Source of the DNA: Bacteroidia bacterium
Lineage (GTDB): Bacteria > Bacteroidota > Bacteroidia > Bacteroidales > Azobacteroidaceae
Length of the DNA stretch: 5,884 nt
Reading direction: 5' to 3'
Assembly (NCBI GenBank): GCA_025996815.1
Contig: BNTT01000172.1
Location: 1-5,884, forward strand
The notes under the pieces are model-generated. The model ran no database searches, had not been told where the DNA came from, and saw only the letters and a program-made list of their open reading frames with translations. Below are positions 1 to 5,884 of the stretch, piece by piece; the stretch's first letter is position 1, and each line of letters starts with the position of its first letter. The position numbers and the translations under genes are program-made.

Positions 1-608
1 CCTTCATTCACCCGGGGCCAAACTTCTTCCCATGCCTGAGAAACGTGGATGCAGGGTGTCATTGTTTCGGGTTTCATCGCCGTCAGGTTATCTTCGAGTT
101 GTGCCACCCACACGTTATTTCCGTCATTGAAGCGGCAGAAATACATATACGGCTTGCCGTCGTCGTCAATAAACAGCGAATTGTCGATGCCTTTCTCTTC
201 CATCATCGGCTTTTTGATGTCCTGCTTAAAGGGACCTAAGGGCGAGTGGCTTGTTGCCACGCAAATATGCTCATCGGCGGAATAATACATATAAAATTGC
301 CCGTTCACAGAGTAAACTTCCGGTGCCCAAAACCAGCGGTCGGCATAACTGTCGTCTTTATTCAAAGCCAAATTGTGTTCGGGAATTTGCCACGTCAGCA
401 AATCATCGGAGGTATAAACAACGATGCCATTGTCGGCAGACGTGCCGTAGGCATAATAAGTGCCCTCGTGCAGCATAATGAAAGGGTCGCCGAAGAAAAC
501 TCTCCCCGGTGTTGCCGGTGGATTGTCGGTATTATCCGGCTTTTCTTTATGTGCGCAGGACACAAAAACCAGTAGCCCGATAATAGATGAAAAAATGATG
601 TGTTTCAT
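1..608 (-). CDS. Glycoside hydrolase family 43 lipoprotein, N-terminal 202 codons (3' end beyond window)
   Basis: Reading the minus strand from the ATG at 608-606 gives an open frame with no stop to the window edge. Residues 1-17 form a lipoprotein signal peptide with lipidation Cys at C18 (FVSC), followed by a charged HKEKPD stretch, so the mature enzyme is probably anchored in the outer membrane. The rest matches the GH43 five-bladed propeller: GDPFIM with D41 as likely catalytic base, RWFWAPEVY at 91-99, IDNSLFIDDDGKPYMYF at 141-157 with D142 as likely pKa-modulating Asp, and EEVWPRVNEG at the edge, where E202 is the likely catalytic acid. All three catalytic residues are therefore present. 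GH43 enzymes are mostly alpha-L-arabinofuranosidases, beta-xylosidases or arabinanases acting on plant cell-wall glycans; the exact substrate and subfamily cannot be told. The start is supported by the signal peptide placement. It is third in the susC-susD operon, behind a hairpin; no Shine-Dalgarno sequence is visible. Confidence 0.92.
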   Translation of the reverse strand, partial: MKHIIFSSIIGLLVFVSCAHKEKPDNTDNPPATPGRVFFGDPFIMLHEGTYYAYGTSADNGIVVYTSDDLLTWQIPEHNLALNKDDSYADRWFWAPEVYSVNGQFYMYYSADEHICVATSHSPLGPFKQDIKKPMMEEKGIDNSLFIDDDGKPYMYFCRFNDGNNVWVAQLEDNLTAMKPETMTPCIHVSQAWEEVWPRVNE

Positions 609-629
609 TGCAATATGTTATTTAGTTTA

Positions 630-666
630 GGATTCCGCCATTGTTTTGTCCGCAATGACGGAATCC
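630..666 (-). repeat. Intergenic hairpin between susD and the GH43 gene
   Basis: Arms 630-643 and 653-666 are complementary over 14 positions around a 9-base loop. The only DNA mismatch (C638 against A658) becomes a G.U wobble in minus-strand RNA, so the stem is unbroken only in the operon mRNA. It begins 6 bases after the susD stop. The RNA downstream of it (TAAACTAAATAAC) has no U-run, so it is not a standard intrinsic terminator. It could protect the 3' end of a susCD transcript, lower readthrough into the GH43 gene, or be a copy of a dispersed palindromic repeat. The structure is read directly; the role is inferred. Confidence 0.75.
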
Positions 667-672
667 AATTTA

Positions 673-2223
673 TTAGTACATAGGATTTTGTGTCAGTTGT
701 CCGCCACTGTTATCCACTTCAACTTGCGGAATGGGCAAGCGGCGGTGTTTTCCAATAACAAAATTATTGAAATCCACATCTCGCGTTTTTAATTCGTCGA
801 TGCCTGCCTGATTGTCCAGCAATCCCCAGCGTTTAAGGTCCATCCAGCGAATGCCCTCAAAGCAGAGTTCCAGCGAACGCTCCATTTGCAAGCGTTTCAG
901 GAATTTGTCTTTGGAGGTGAGGCAGTCGGCGAAAGGGCTGTCTGCCAATTTAGCCAAATTGGTGGAAGGGCGTTGGCGAATTTTGTCCACATACACAGCC
1001 GCCTCGGCAATGGAACCGCCTGTTTCAGCAATACATTCGGCATACAGCAACAGGATGTCGGCATAGCGGATGATGCGGAAGTTATTCGTCGCAAAATAGT
1101 CTTCAAAATTGCGGAAATAGGTGGTCGAATACTTGCGAATGAAGCAGTCGTCGCCCCAGTCCCATTGCCGTCCATAAATCAGAGGGTTTTCATCCGGAAA
1201 ATCGGCGGCACTTTCCTTATACGTTACATTGTTGTATAAGCGGATGTCATTTTTCCCATCTAAGCGAGTTTCTTTTTTATATTCGCCAATGAGCCATGCA
1301 CGTGCTTTGCCGTCCGCCCAGCCGATACCACCCGGAGCATAGAATTGTGTCCGTTCAAAACCGGTTGCCATAGAGGCATTGTTGCCGTTATCCCCTTTGT
1401 TTTTATCATCAAATTGGATTTCAAATATGCCTTCTTTGTTGTTTTCGTTGTAATGGGTGAAGTTATCCATATAGTCGTCCACCAAGCCATACAGGTCGCC
1501 TTCCTTGTCAATAAACCACTGCAGTTCTGTTTTCGCTTCCGCGTATTTGTGCTGTTGCATATATGCTTTTGCCAAAAGAGCCTTTGCGGCACCATAGGTG
1601 GCACGTCCGGTATTGGCAGCATCCCATTTTTCGGGGAGGTTGTTCATCGCGGCTTTCAAATCAATTTCAATCTGTGCCCACAAGTCGGCTTCTGAAGCAT
1701 CGGACGGGATATAATTGCCGTCTTGCGGCTCCAAATTCAGGGTGCCATTTTCCCATAGGGTAACGATTTGGAAATACCAGAGTGCTCTTAGAAATTCGGC
1801 TTGCCCGATGATTTGCTTTTGCTTCGTGGCATCTGAAAAAGGTATGTCGGAAACGTATTTCAAGACCTGATTAGCCCTGAATATTCCTACATAAAACTCT
1901 TCCCAATGTTCATTGTTGCCTTCCCAGAAGTTGTAATTGACATAATTGAAATGCGTCCATTCTGCCAATTCGTTCCAAGGGCTGCTACTCCAGCCCTCAT
2001 CCGAGCCAAGGTCGTAGCGGAAAGACAGCCAGCGCATCCATCCACCACATTTATAGAGCATACTGTATGCTGCATTGATGCCTTTTTGTGCATCATCCTC
2101 CGTTTTCCAAAAGGTGGAAACGGTCGGCTCATTCGGGTTGTCTATATCCAACAGGCTTTCACTGCAAGCCGATGTCAGAATAATAGCGAGCACACCGCCT
2201 AAAATATAATTAATCTTTTTCAT
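673..2223 (-). CDS. susD: SusD-like outer-membrane glycan-binding lipoprotein (RagB/SusD family)
   Basis: The 516-residue product has the usual length for the SusD family. Residues 1-19 are a signal peptide with lipidation Cys at C20 (TSAC), so the protein should sit on the outer membrane as the lid of the SusC transporter and bind oligosaccharides. Family hallmarks appear in order: the N-terminal LLDIDNPNEP (24-33), FLRALWYFQIV (144-154), a TPR-like helix GRATYGAAKALLAKAYM (206-222), FRIIRYADILLLYAEC (382-397), ERSLELCFEGIRWMDLKRWG (448-467), and the C-terminal RRLPIPQVEVDNS ending in TQNPMY. The region around 60-110 is rich in Trp and Tyr (for example GGWMRW, SPWNELAEW), as suits stacking against sugar rings; that assignment is inferred. 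The start lies 26 bases after the susC stop, which indicates one transcript. The frame is intact. The symbol denotes the family; the ligand need not be starch. Confidence 0.97.
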   Translation of the reverse strand: MKKINYILGGVLAIILTSACSESLLDIDNPNEPTVSTFWKTEDDAQKGINAAYSMLYKCGGWMRWLSFRYDLGSDEGWSSSPWNELAEWTHFNYVNYNFWEGNNEHWEEFYVGIFRANQVLKYVSDIPFSDATKQKQIIGQAEFLRALWYFQIVTLWENGTLNLEPQDGNYIPSDASEADLWAQIEIDLKAAMNNLPEKWDAANTGRATYGAAKALLAKAYMQQHKYAEAKTELQWFIDKEGDLYGLVDDYMDNFTHYNENNKEGIFEIQFDDKNKGDNGNNASMATGFERTQFYAPGGIGWADGKARAWLIGEYKKETRLDGKNDIRLYNNVTYKESAADFPDENPLIYGRQWDWGDDCFIRKYSTTYFRNFEDYFATNNFRIIRYADILLLYAECIAETGGSIAEAAVYVDKIRQRPSTNLAKLADSPFADCLTSKDKFLKRLQMERSLELCFEGIRWMDLKRWGLLDNQAGIDELKTRDVDFNNFVIGKHRRLPIPQVEVDNSGGQLTQNPMY

Positions 2224-2249
2224 TGTTTCTAAATTTTAATGGGTTGTTA

Positions 2250-5200
2250 TTAAAAATTGACTTGTAATCCGCATTGTATGGAATATGGATTAGGAAACGC
2301 CATATTGTCCGTGCCTCTATCCCAAATATCCGAGTTTTGGAAATCCGGGTCTAATCCCTTGTATTTAGTGAGCGTTAGCAGATTATTTCCACTCACATAC
2401 GCCCTTAGAGAGTTTATTCCGAAGCGCGACAATGCGTTCTTTTTGAAAGTGTATCCCACTTGAATGGTCTTCATTTTGAAGTAAGAGCCGTCTTCCAGCC
2501 ATCTGTCCATATCGCCACGGGTGTTGCGCGTGTCGTTGTAGACAATTCTTGGGAAATCGCTGTTCGGATTTTCCTGATACGGCTCATGCCCTTTTTCAAA
2601 GCGGATGTAATTGGAGTTGTCGGCAAACAGGCGACCCTGCCTCATGCCGCTGTTCAATACATCATTGCCGATTTGACCATACCACATCATATAGAAATCA
2701 AAATTATTCCATTCCAAACTTGCGTTCAGCGACAGGGTGAAATCAGCCCACGGATTACCAACAATTTGACGGTCATTTGGATTGATAGCACCATTATCGT
2801 CCGTATCAATGTAGCGGACATCACCTAATTGAGGGCGTTTGCCTTCAATGTAGATGGGTGCACCCTTAGAAGTCACGTAGTTATCAATGTCTGTCTGAGT
2901 GCGAAACAAGCCGTCGGTTTTCAACAAATAGTATTCGCCCAGCGCGTGCCCCACACGGCTTACCGTTTGTCCGGTATAATACTCTGTTTTGCCGTAGCCC
3001 AAGTCATTAATTTTATTGCTCAGCGTGGTCAGTCCTGCTCCAACGGCGTATTTCACATCGCTTATGTAATCTTTCCAATTGGCAGACAATTCAAACCCAC
3101 TGTTAGTGATATTGGCAGCATTGACATACGGATTGCCTCCCTGATTTCCGGTTGTCATGGAAATTTGCATTTGAGTCAAAACATCTTTGGTTTCCGATTT
3201 GTAATATTCTGCCGTAACCGCCAAGCGTTGCGATAGAAATGCGGCATCGAATCCGATGTTGGTTTGCGCGGTTCTTTCCCAACGGATATTGCCGTTGTTC
3301 AACTTGACTTGCGTAGCACCATTGACAAGGCTTTGGTTGGTTCCAAAAACAGCGACAATACTTGGACTCACCGTGCCGATATAATCCCAATTGCCGATAG
3401 CTGCATTTCCGAGTTCCCCGTAGTTGGCACGAAGTTTCAAATCGCTAATCCAATCCACGTTGAAGAAATTCTCTTCACTGATTCGCCAGGCACCGGAAAT
3501 GGACGGGTAACTTTCCCAACGATTGTCTGTGCTCAACTTTGACGTCCCATCCTTTCTGAACGTGAGGGTCAGATAATATTTGTTGTCATAGGTGTAGTTG
3601 GCGCGTCCCAAATAAGAAATCAAGGCTGATTCGCCAATACTGTTCCAGTTGGTTTGATTTTCTTGACCGGCATCCAGTACGGTAAAATACTCGCTTCCAA
3701 GATAGGGAAACTTCAATCGTTGCCCGCCTACCGTTTCCCTGTAATAATGTTGGTAAGTCAATCCGGCAACGGCATCCACGTGGTGTTTGCCAAAATCCTT
3801 GTTGAAATCAAGGGTGTGCTCAATCAATTCATTGGTTTCCTTGATGTTTTGTTTGCTGCCCGTTGGGTCGCGATATTCCTGATTCAAAGTCCAGTTGCCT
3901 TCTTTGCGGAAGTAATCGTAGTAATCGAAAATATAATCAACGCCTCCGTTTATTTTATATTTCAAGAAATCAAACAATTTCAACTCGCCCCAGACCGTGC
4001 CTCTAAGCCGATAAACGGTGGTGTGGGATGCTTCAATATCTTCGCGCGCAATCGGATTGGTGGCAAATGTCCGGGCATTTGCCTCAGAGCCATATCCATA
4101 TCCGCCCAAATTCCGTTCATCATACACCGGAATTGTCGGGAGCATCCTTATCATATCTATATAGGAACTTGTTTGTGTCCGGTCTTGCTTTGTTTGAGCA
4201 AAATTAAACGTTTCCCCGAAAGAAAAACGTCCCTTCTTGCCCTCCGTATTCACGCGGAAAGTGTAACGGTCAAACGAATTGCCATAGATGATACCATCGT
4301 TGTTGTAATAGCCTCCCGAAACCAAATAGTTTCCATTCTCGCTACCGCCGGACAATGTTACATTATAGTCTTGCACTAAGGCTGTTTGCATAGTTTCGTC
4401 CTGCCAATCGGTGTCATTGTCCCAATGGGCTTGTTTTGCGCCAGACCAAACGCCATCCTTAATCCCTTCGTCATAAGCCATATCGTTGTATTTCTTATAT
4501 TCGGCGGCATTCATCAGGTCGTATCGGGGCGACCATTCCCAAGATTCTCTCACCGAAACATCCACCGTCAAAGGTCCTTTTTTCCCTTTCTTGGTGGTAA
4601 CAATAATCACCCCATTGGCGGCGCGCGAGCCATAAATAGCGGCGGCAGAGGCGTCTTTCAAGATTTGAATCGACTCCACGTCGTTGGAATTAAAATCGCT
4701 TCCGGCAGTCGTAACCATACCATCCACCACCCACAGCGGATTGTTGTTGCTGAGATTGCCGATGCCTCGAATTTCAATGCTTCCATCGCCGCCGGCAACG
4801 CCCGTGTTTCTCACATTGACACCGGTTGCCAATCCCTGAATGGAAGAGGCGATGGTGCTTGCACCTGCCTTAGCCATATTTTCGGTACTAATCACCGACA
4901 CGGCTCCGGTAAGGTCTTTTTTCTTCACCGAGCCATAGCCGATAACCACCACTTCATCCAAGTCGCTCGCACCCTCTGCCAAAGCGACATTGATTGTTGT
5001 TTGCCCATTCACGGGCACTTCCTGGGTTGTGTAACCCAGATACGACACCTCCAACGTGGCGTTGGAAGACACCCGCAGAGAGTACCGTCCGTCCACATCG
5101 GTGGCAGTTCCATTACCGGAATTACCCTTCTCGACGACACTTGCGCCGATGATTGGTCCGTCGGCATCAGAGACACTTCCCGATACGGCGATTTTCACAT

Positions 5201-5303
5201 CCTGTGGGGCTTCAGCGCGCAAATGCTGTACCCCCCCCCCTGCAAAGTCCATGGCTACCACTATAAGCAGCCCTTTTGCAAATTTTCTTAACTTGTGTTT
5301 CAT
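2250..5303 (-). CDS. susC: SusC-like TonB-dependent outer-membrane transporter (SusC/RagA family)
   Basis: The 1017-residue product imports glycan oligomers across the outer membrane using TonB energy, paired with SusD. In order: a signal peptide (about 1-30; basic KHKLRKFAK, then LLIVVAM, cleavage probably near LRA/EA), a carboxypeptidase-D-regulatory-like domain (about 38-110), the TonB-box region DEVVVIGYG (116-124), the plug with NPLWVVDGM (189-196) and the conserved DASAAAIYGSRAANGVI (217-233), then the 22-strand-type barrel. Near the C terminus is an EF-hand-like loop DTDDNGAINPND (833-844), common in the family and likely to bind calcium. The last residue is Phe (GLQVNF), the usual outer-membrane barrel signature. 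There is no STN domain, so it is unlikely to signal to an anti-sigma factor. ATG 5303 is chosen because an in-frame TAA lies 12 bases upstream. A G10 run in signal-peptide codons 22-25 makes the gene a candidate for phase variation; as written the frame is open. Confidence 0.97.
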   Translation of the reverse strand: MKHKLRKFAKGLLIVVAMDFAGGGVQHLRAEAPQDVKIAVSGSVSDADGPIIGASVVEKGNSGNGTATDVDGRYSLRVSSNATLEVSYLGYTTQEVPVNGQTTINVALAEGASDLDEVVVIGYGSVKKKDLTGAVSVISTENMAKAGASTIASSIQGLATGVNVRNTGVAGGDGSIEIRGIGNLSNNNPLWVVDGMVTTAGSDFNSNDVESIQILKDASAAAIYGSRAANGVIIVTTKKGKKGPLTVDVSVRESWEWSPRYDLMNAAEYKKYNDMAYDEGIKDGVWSGAKQAHWDNDTDWQDETMQTALVQDYNVTLSGGSENGNYLVSGGYYNNDGIIYGNSFDRYTFRVNTEGKKGRFSFGETFNFAQTKQDRTQTSSYIDMIRMLPTIPVYDERNLGGYGYGSEANARTFATNPIAREDIEASHTTVYRLRGTVWGELKLFDFLKYKINGGVDYIFDYYDYFRKEGNWTLNQEYRDPTGSKQNIKETNELIEHTLDFNKDFGKHHVDAVAGLTYQHYYRETVGGQRLKFPYLGSEYFTVLDAGQENQTNWNSIGESALISYLGRANYTYDNKYYLTLTFRKDGTSKLSTDNRWESYPSISGAWRISEENFFNVDWISDLKLRANYGELGNAAIGNWDYIGTVSPSIVAVFGTNQSLVNGATQVKLNNGNIRWERTAQTNIGFDAAFLSQRLAVTAEYYKSETKDVLTQMQISMTTGNQGGNPYVNAANITNSGFELSANWKDYISDVKYAVGAGLTTLSNKINDLGYGKTEYYTGQTVSRVGHALGEYYLLKTDGLFRTQTDIDNYVTSKGAPIYIEGKRPQLGDVRYIDTDDNGAINPNDRQIVGNPWADFTLSLNASLEWNNFDFYMMWYGQIGNDVLNSGMRQGRLFADNSNYIRFEKGHEPYQENPNSDFPRIVYNDTRNTRGDMDRWLEDGSYFKMKTIQVGYTFKKNALSRFGINSLRAYVSGNNLLTLTKYKGLDPDFQNSDIWDRGTDNMAFPNPYSIQCGLQVNF
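5231..5240 (-). repeat. Homopolymeric G10 tract in the susC signal-peptide codons (candidate phase-variation tract)
   Basis: Ten C on the plus strand are ten G on the coding strand. They encode Gly22-Gly23-Gly24 and the first base of Val25, just after the hydrophobic core of the signal peptide. With ten G the frame runs into full-length SusC. With eleven, the reading becomes GGGGTAFAR followed by a TGA stop. With nine, it becomes GGGYSICALKPHRM followed by a TGA stop. No other in-frame Met lies nearby to restart translation; the next is M143 in the plug region. Long G runs are known contingency tracts in other bacteria; switching here is inferred. Confidence 0.8.
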
Positions 5304-5350
5304 AAAAAAATAAATTTAAAAGTAAAAAACTCATATATAATTTCACGCCG

Positions 5351-5358
5351 CAAAGTTA
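5351..5358 (-). promoter_or_regulatory. Putative Bacteroidota -7 promoter box for the susC operon
   Basis: On the minus strand, TAACTTTG matches the Bacteroides sigma-ABfr -7 consensus TAnnTTTG. It would start transcription near 5344, giving a leader of about 40 bases that is very rich in A and T. No good -33 TTTG is seen at the usual distance of about 19-21 bases: one TTTG at 5371-5374 is only 12 bases away, and a TTG at 5385-5387 is 26 away. The operon may therefore need an activator, as PULs often do. No Shine-Dalgarno sequence precedes the ATG. Confidence 0.5.
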
Positions 5359-5413
5359 AGCAGTTAAATTCAAATAAAAGCATCCAATTCTATCAATTTT
5401 GTGTAATTTTCTG

Positions 5414-5770
5414 TCAAAATACACCGATTTTGGCTTGTTGGTTCTCAGAAACAATATCATCAACAACAAAGATGTTGCCCGCTTCATTTTTCAACACATT
5501 GCGCGGGTGCAAATCGGATACCGTATATTTACCATTGGTAAAAGAGTGCTCGTTCACTTTATCAAACCCACGGTAAGCCATAAAACCATCAATTTCTTGC
5601 TGCGTTGCCTGTGTGGCATTGGGGACATAATCCTGTTTTAGTATTGGCTCAACGTATGGCACACGGTTTTTGCCATTATCTAATCCGGTAAACCCAACTA
5701 ATTCATATTTTGTTTCAGGGAATATCTCGTTGTGTATTCTAACACTTTCGAAAAGATTAGATATTTGGTT
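5414..5770 (-). CDS. C-terminal fragment of a polyvalent-protein kinase-like domain (5' end lost at a rearrangement junction)
   Basis: The frame runs from the junction at about 5770 to a TGA at 5414-5416, 118 codons. It opens with NQISNLFESVRIHNEIFPET, continues through YELVGFTGLDNGK, and contains TVSDLHPRNVLKNEAGNIFV followed by VDD. The DLHPxN segment resembles a protein-kinase catalytic loop and VDD the metal-binding DFG position. From memory this pattern fits the Ser/Thr/Tyr kinase-like domain found in polyvalent proteins (Pfam Kinase-PolyVal), large multidomain proteins of phages and conjugative elements thought to act on host or rival components after entry. The nucleotide-binding lobe and all upstream domains are missing, so activity cannot be judged. 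A GTG at 5662-5660 could give an 82-residue product, but homology-like sequence continues upstream of it, so it is not a likely true start. It points the same way as the PUL and ends 110 bases before susC; no terminator is seen between them. Confidence 0.68.
   Translation of the reverse strand, partial: NQISNLFESVRIHNEIFPETKYELVGFTGLDNGKNRVPYVEPILKQDYVPNATQATQQEIDGFMAYRGFDKVNEHSFTNGKYTVSDLHPRNVLKNEAGNIFVVDDIVSENQQAKIGVF
5503..5588 (+). repeat. Left arm of an 86-base perfect inverted repeat
   Basis: This stretch, inside the kinase-like fragment (codons around MAYRGFDK to TVSDLHPR), is identical to the reverse complement of 5766-5851. The arms are separated by 177 bases (5589-5765). Bases outside the matched ends differ at once (5502 and 5852; 5589 and 5765), so the junctions are sharp. 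The left arm reads as normal coding sequence and is the likely original. Confidence 0.95.
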
Positions 5771-5851
5771 TTATGGCTTACCGTGGGTTTGATAAAGTGA
5801 ACGAGCACTCTTTTACCAATGGTAAATATACGGTATCCGATTTGCACCCGC
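5766..5851 (-). repeat. Right arm of the 86-base inverted repeat (fold-back copy of kinase-like gene)
   Basis: This is the reverse complement of 5503-5588 without a mismatch, so the kinase-like coding sequence appears here on the plus strand (MAYRGFDK from 5773 to SDLHP). It replaces whatever should lie upstream of the gene: read on the minus strand, an in-frame TAA at 5771-5773 closes the frame. It is best regarded as a secondary copy made by template switching, not as a gene. Confidence 0.92.
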
Positions 5852-5884
5852 TTCATTTTTCAACACATCGCGCGGGTGCAAATC
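5847..5884 (+). repeat. Second flip: direct copy of 5478-5515 at the window end
   Basis: The last 38 bases repeat 5478-5515 in the same orientation with one difference (T5500 against C5869). The copy overlaps the inverted arm by CCCGC (5847-5851). The same five bases occur at 5478-5482 with their complement GCGGG at 5503-5507, so the original locus can form a hairpin of 5 bp with a 20-base loop, exactly where the copy turns round. This pattern suggests snap-back priming on that hairpin. Confidence 0.88.

Noticed and set aside
246..575. Plus-strand open frames opposite the left-edge gene
   Set aside because: The minus strand carries an unmistakable GH43 lipoprotein across the whole stretch, so the plus-strand frames are shadows.
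630..666. Intrinsic terminator ending the susCD transcript
   Set aside because: The stem is strong, but no U-run follows it on the minus-strand RNA, so it was listed as a hairpin only.
4386..5291. Long plus-strand open frame of 301 codons opposite the N-terminal part of susC
   Set aside because: It is antisense to clearly conserved SusC domains, and its translation shows no recognizable family or signal. A similar 241-codon frame at 3654-4379 is rejected for the same reason.
5371..5374. TTTG as a -33 element for the susC promoter
   Set aside because: Spacing to the TAACTTTG box is only 12 bases, well short of the usual 19-21, so it was not annotated as part of the promoter.
5295..5641. Plus-strand open frames over the susC leader and kinase-like fragment
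   Set aside because: They overlap the promoter region and the opposite-strand kinase-like sequence and encode nothing recognizable.
5503..5851. Invertible DNA switch with 86-base inverted repeats flanking 177 bases
   Set aside because: The segment between the arms is the interior of the kinase-like coding sequence, no recombinase is visible, and the immediate second flip through microhomology fits a copying artifact better.

Overview
The window looks like a member of the Bacteroidota, probably Bacteroidales. It carries a SusC/SusD pair, which is essentially confined to that phylum. The lipoprotein signals have loose Bacteroidota-type lipoboxes, no gene has a clear Shine-Dalgarno sequence, and a Bacteroides-type -7 box (TAACTTTG) lies upstream of susC. 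Genus and species cannot be read from the sequence.

The main content is the start of a polysaccharide utilization locus (PUL), all on the minus strand and read from right to left. First comes a full-length SusC-like TonB-dependent transporter (5303 to 2250). It is followed after 26 bases by a SusD-like surface glycan-binding lipoprotein (2223 to 673). After a 64-base gap that is mostly one strong hairpin comes the first 202 codons of a glycoside hydrolase family 43 lipoprotein (608 to 1), cut by the window edge exactly at its predicted catalytic acid. Together they would cleave a glycan at the cell surface, probably one with arabinose or xylose side groups, then capture the oligosaccharides with SusD and import them through SusC. 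No regulator is visible; susC lacks the N-terminal STN extension seen in transporters that signal to an anti-sigma factor.

The most interesting point is a run of ten G (coding strand) inside the susC signal-peptide codons. A gain or loss of one G would stop translation within about 15 codons, so the transporter could be switched on and off by slipped-strand phase variation.

To the right of susC (5414 to 5770, minus strand) lies the C-terminal part of a different kind of gene. It resembles the kinase-like domain of the 'polyvalent proteins' carried by phages and conjugative elements, so the PUL may border a mobile element. That gene is broken at about 5766-5770, where the sequence folds back on itself. 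Positions 5766-5851 are a perfect 86-base reverse complement of 5503-5588, and the sequence then flips again through a 5-base microhomology and recopies 5478-5515. This nested fold-back at the very end of the window is most simply read as an amplification or assembly chimera, though a real rearrangement is not excluded. The stretch 5304-5413 holds only the putative susC promoter and an AT-rich leader.
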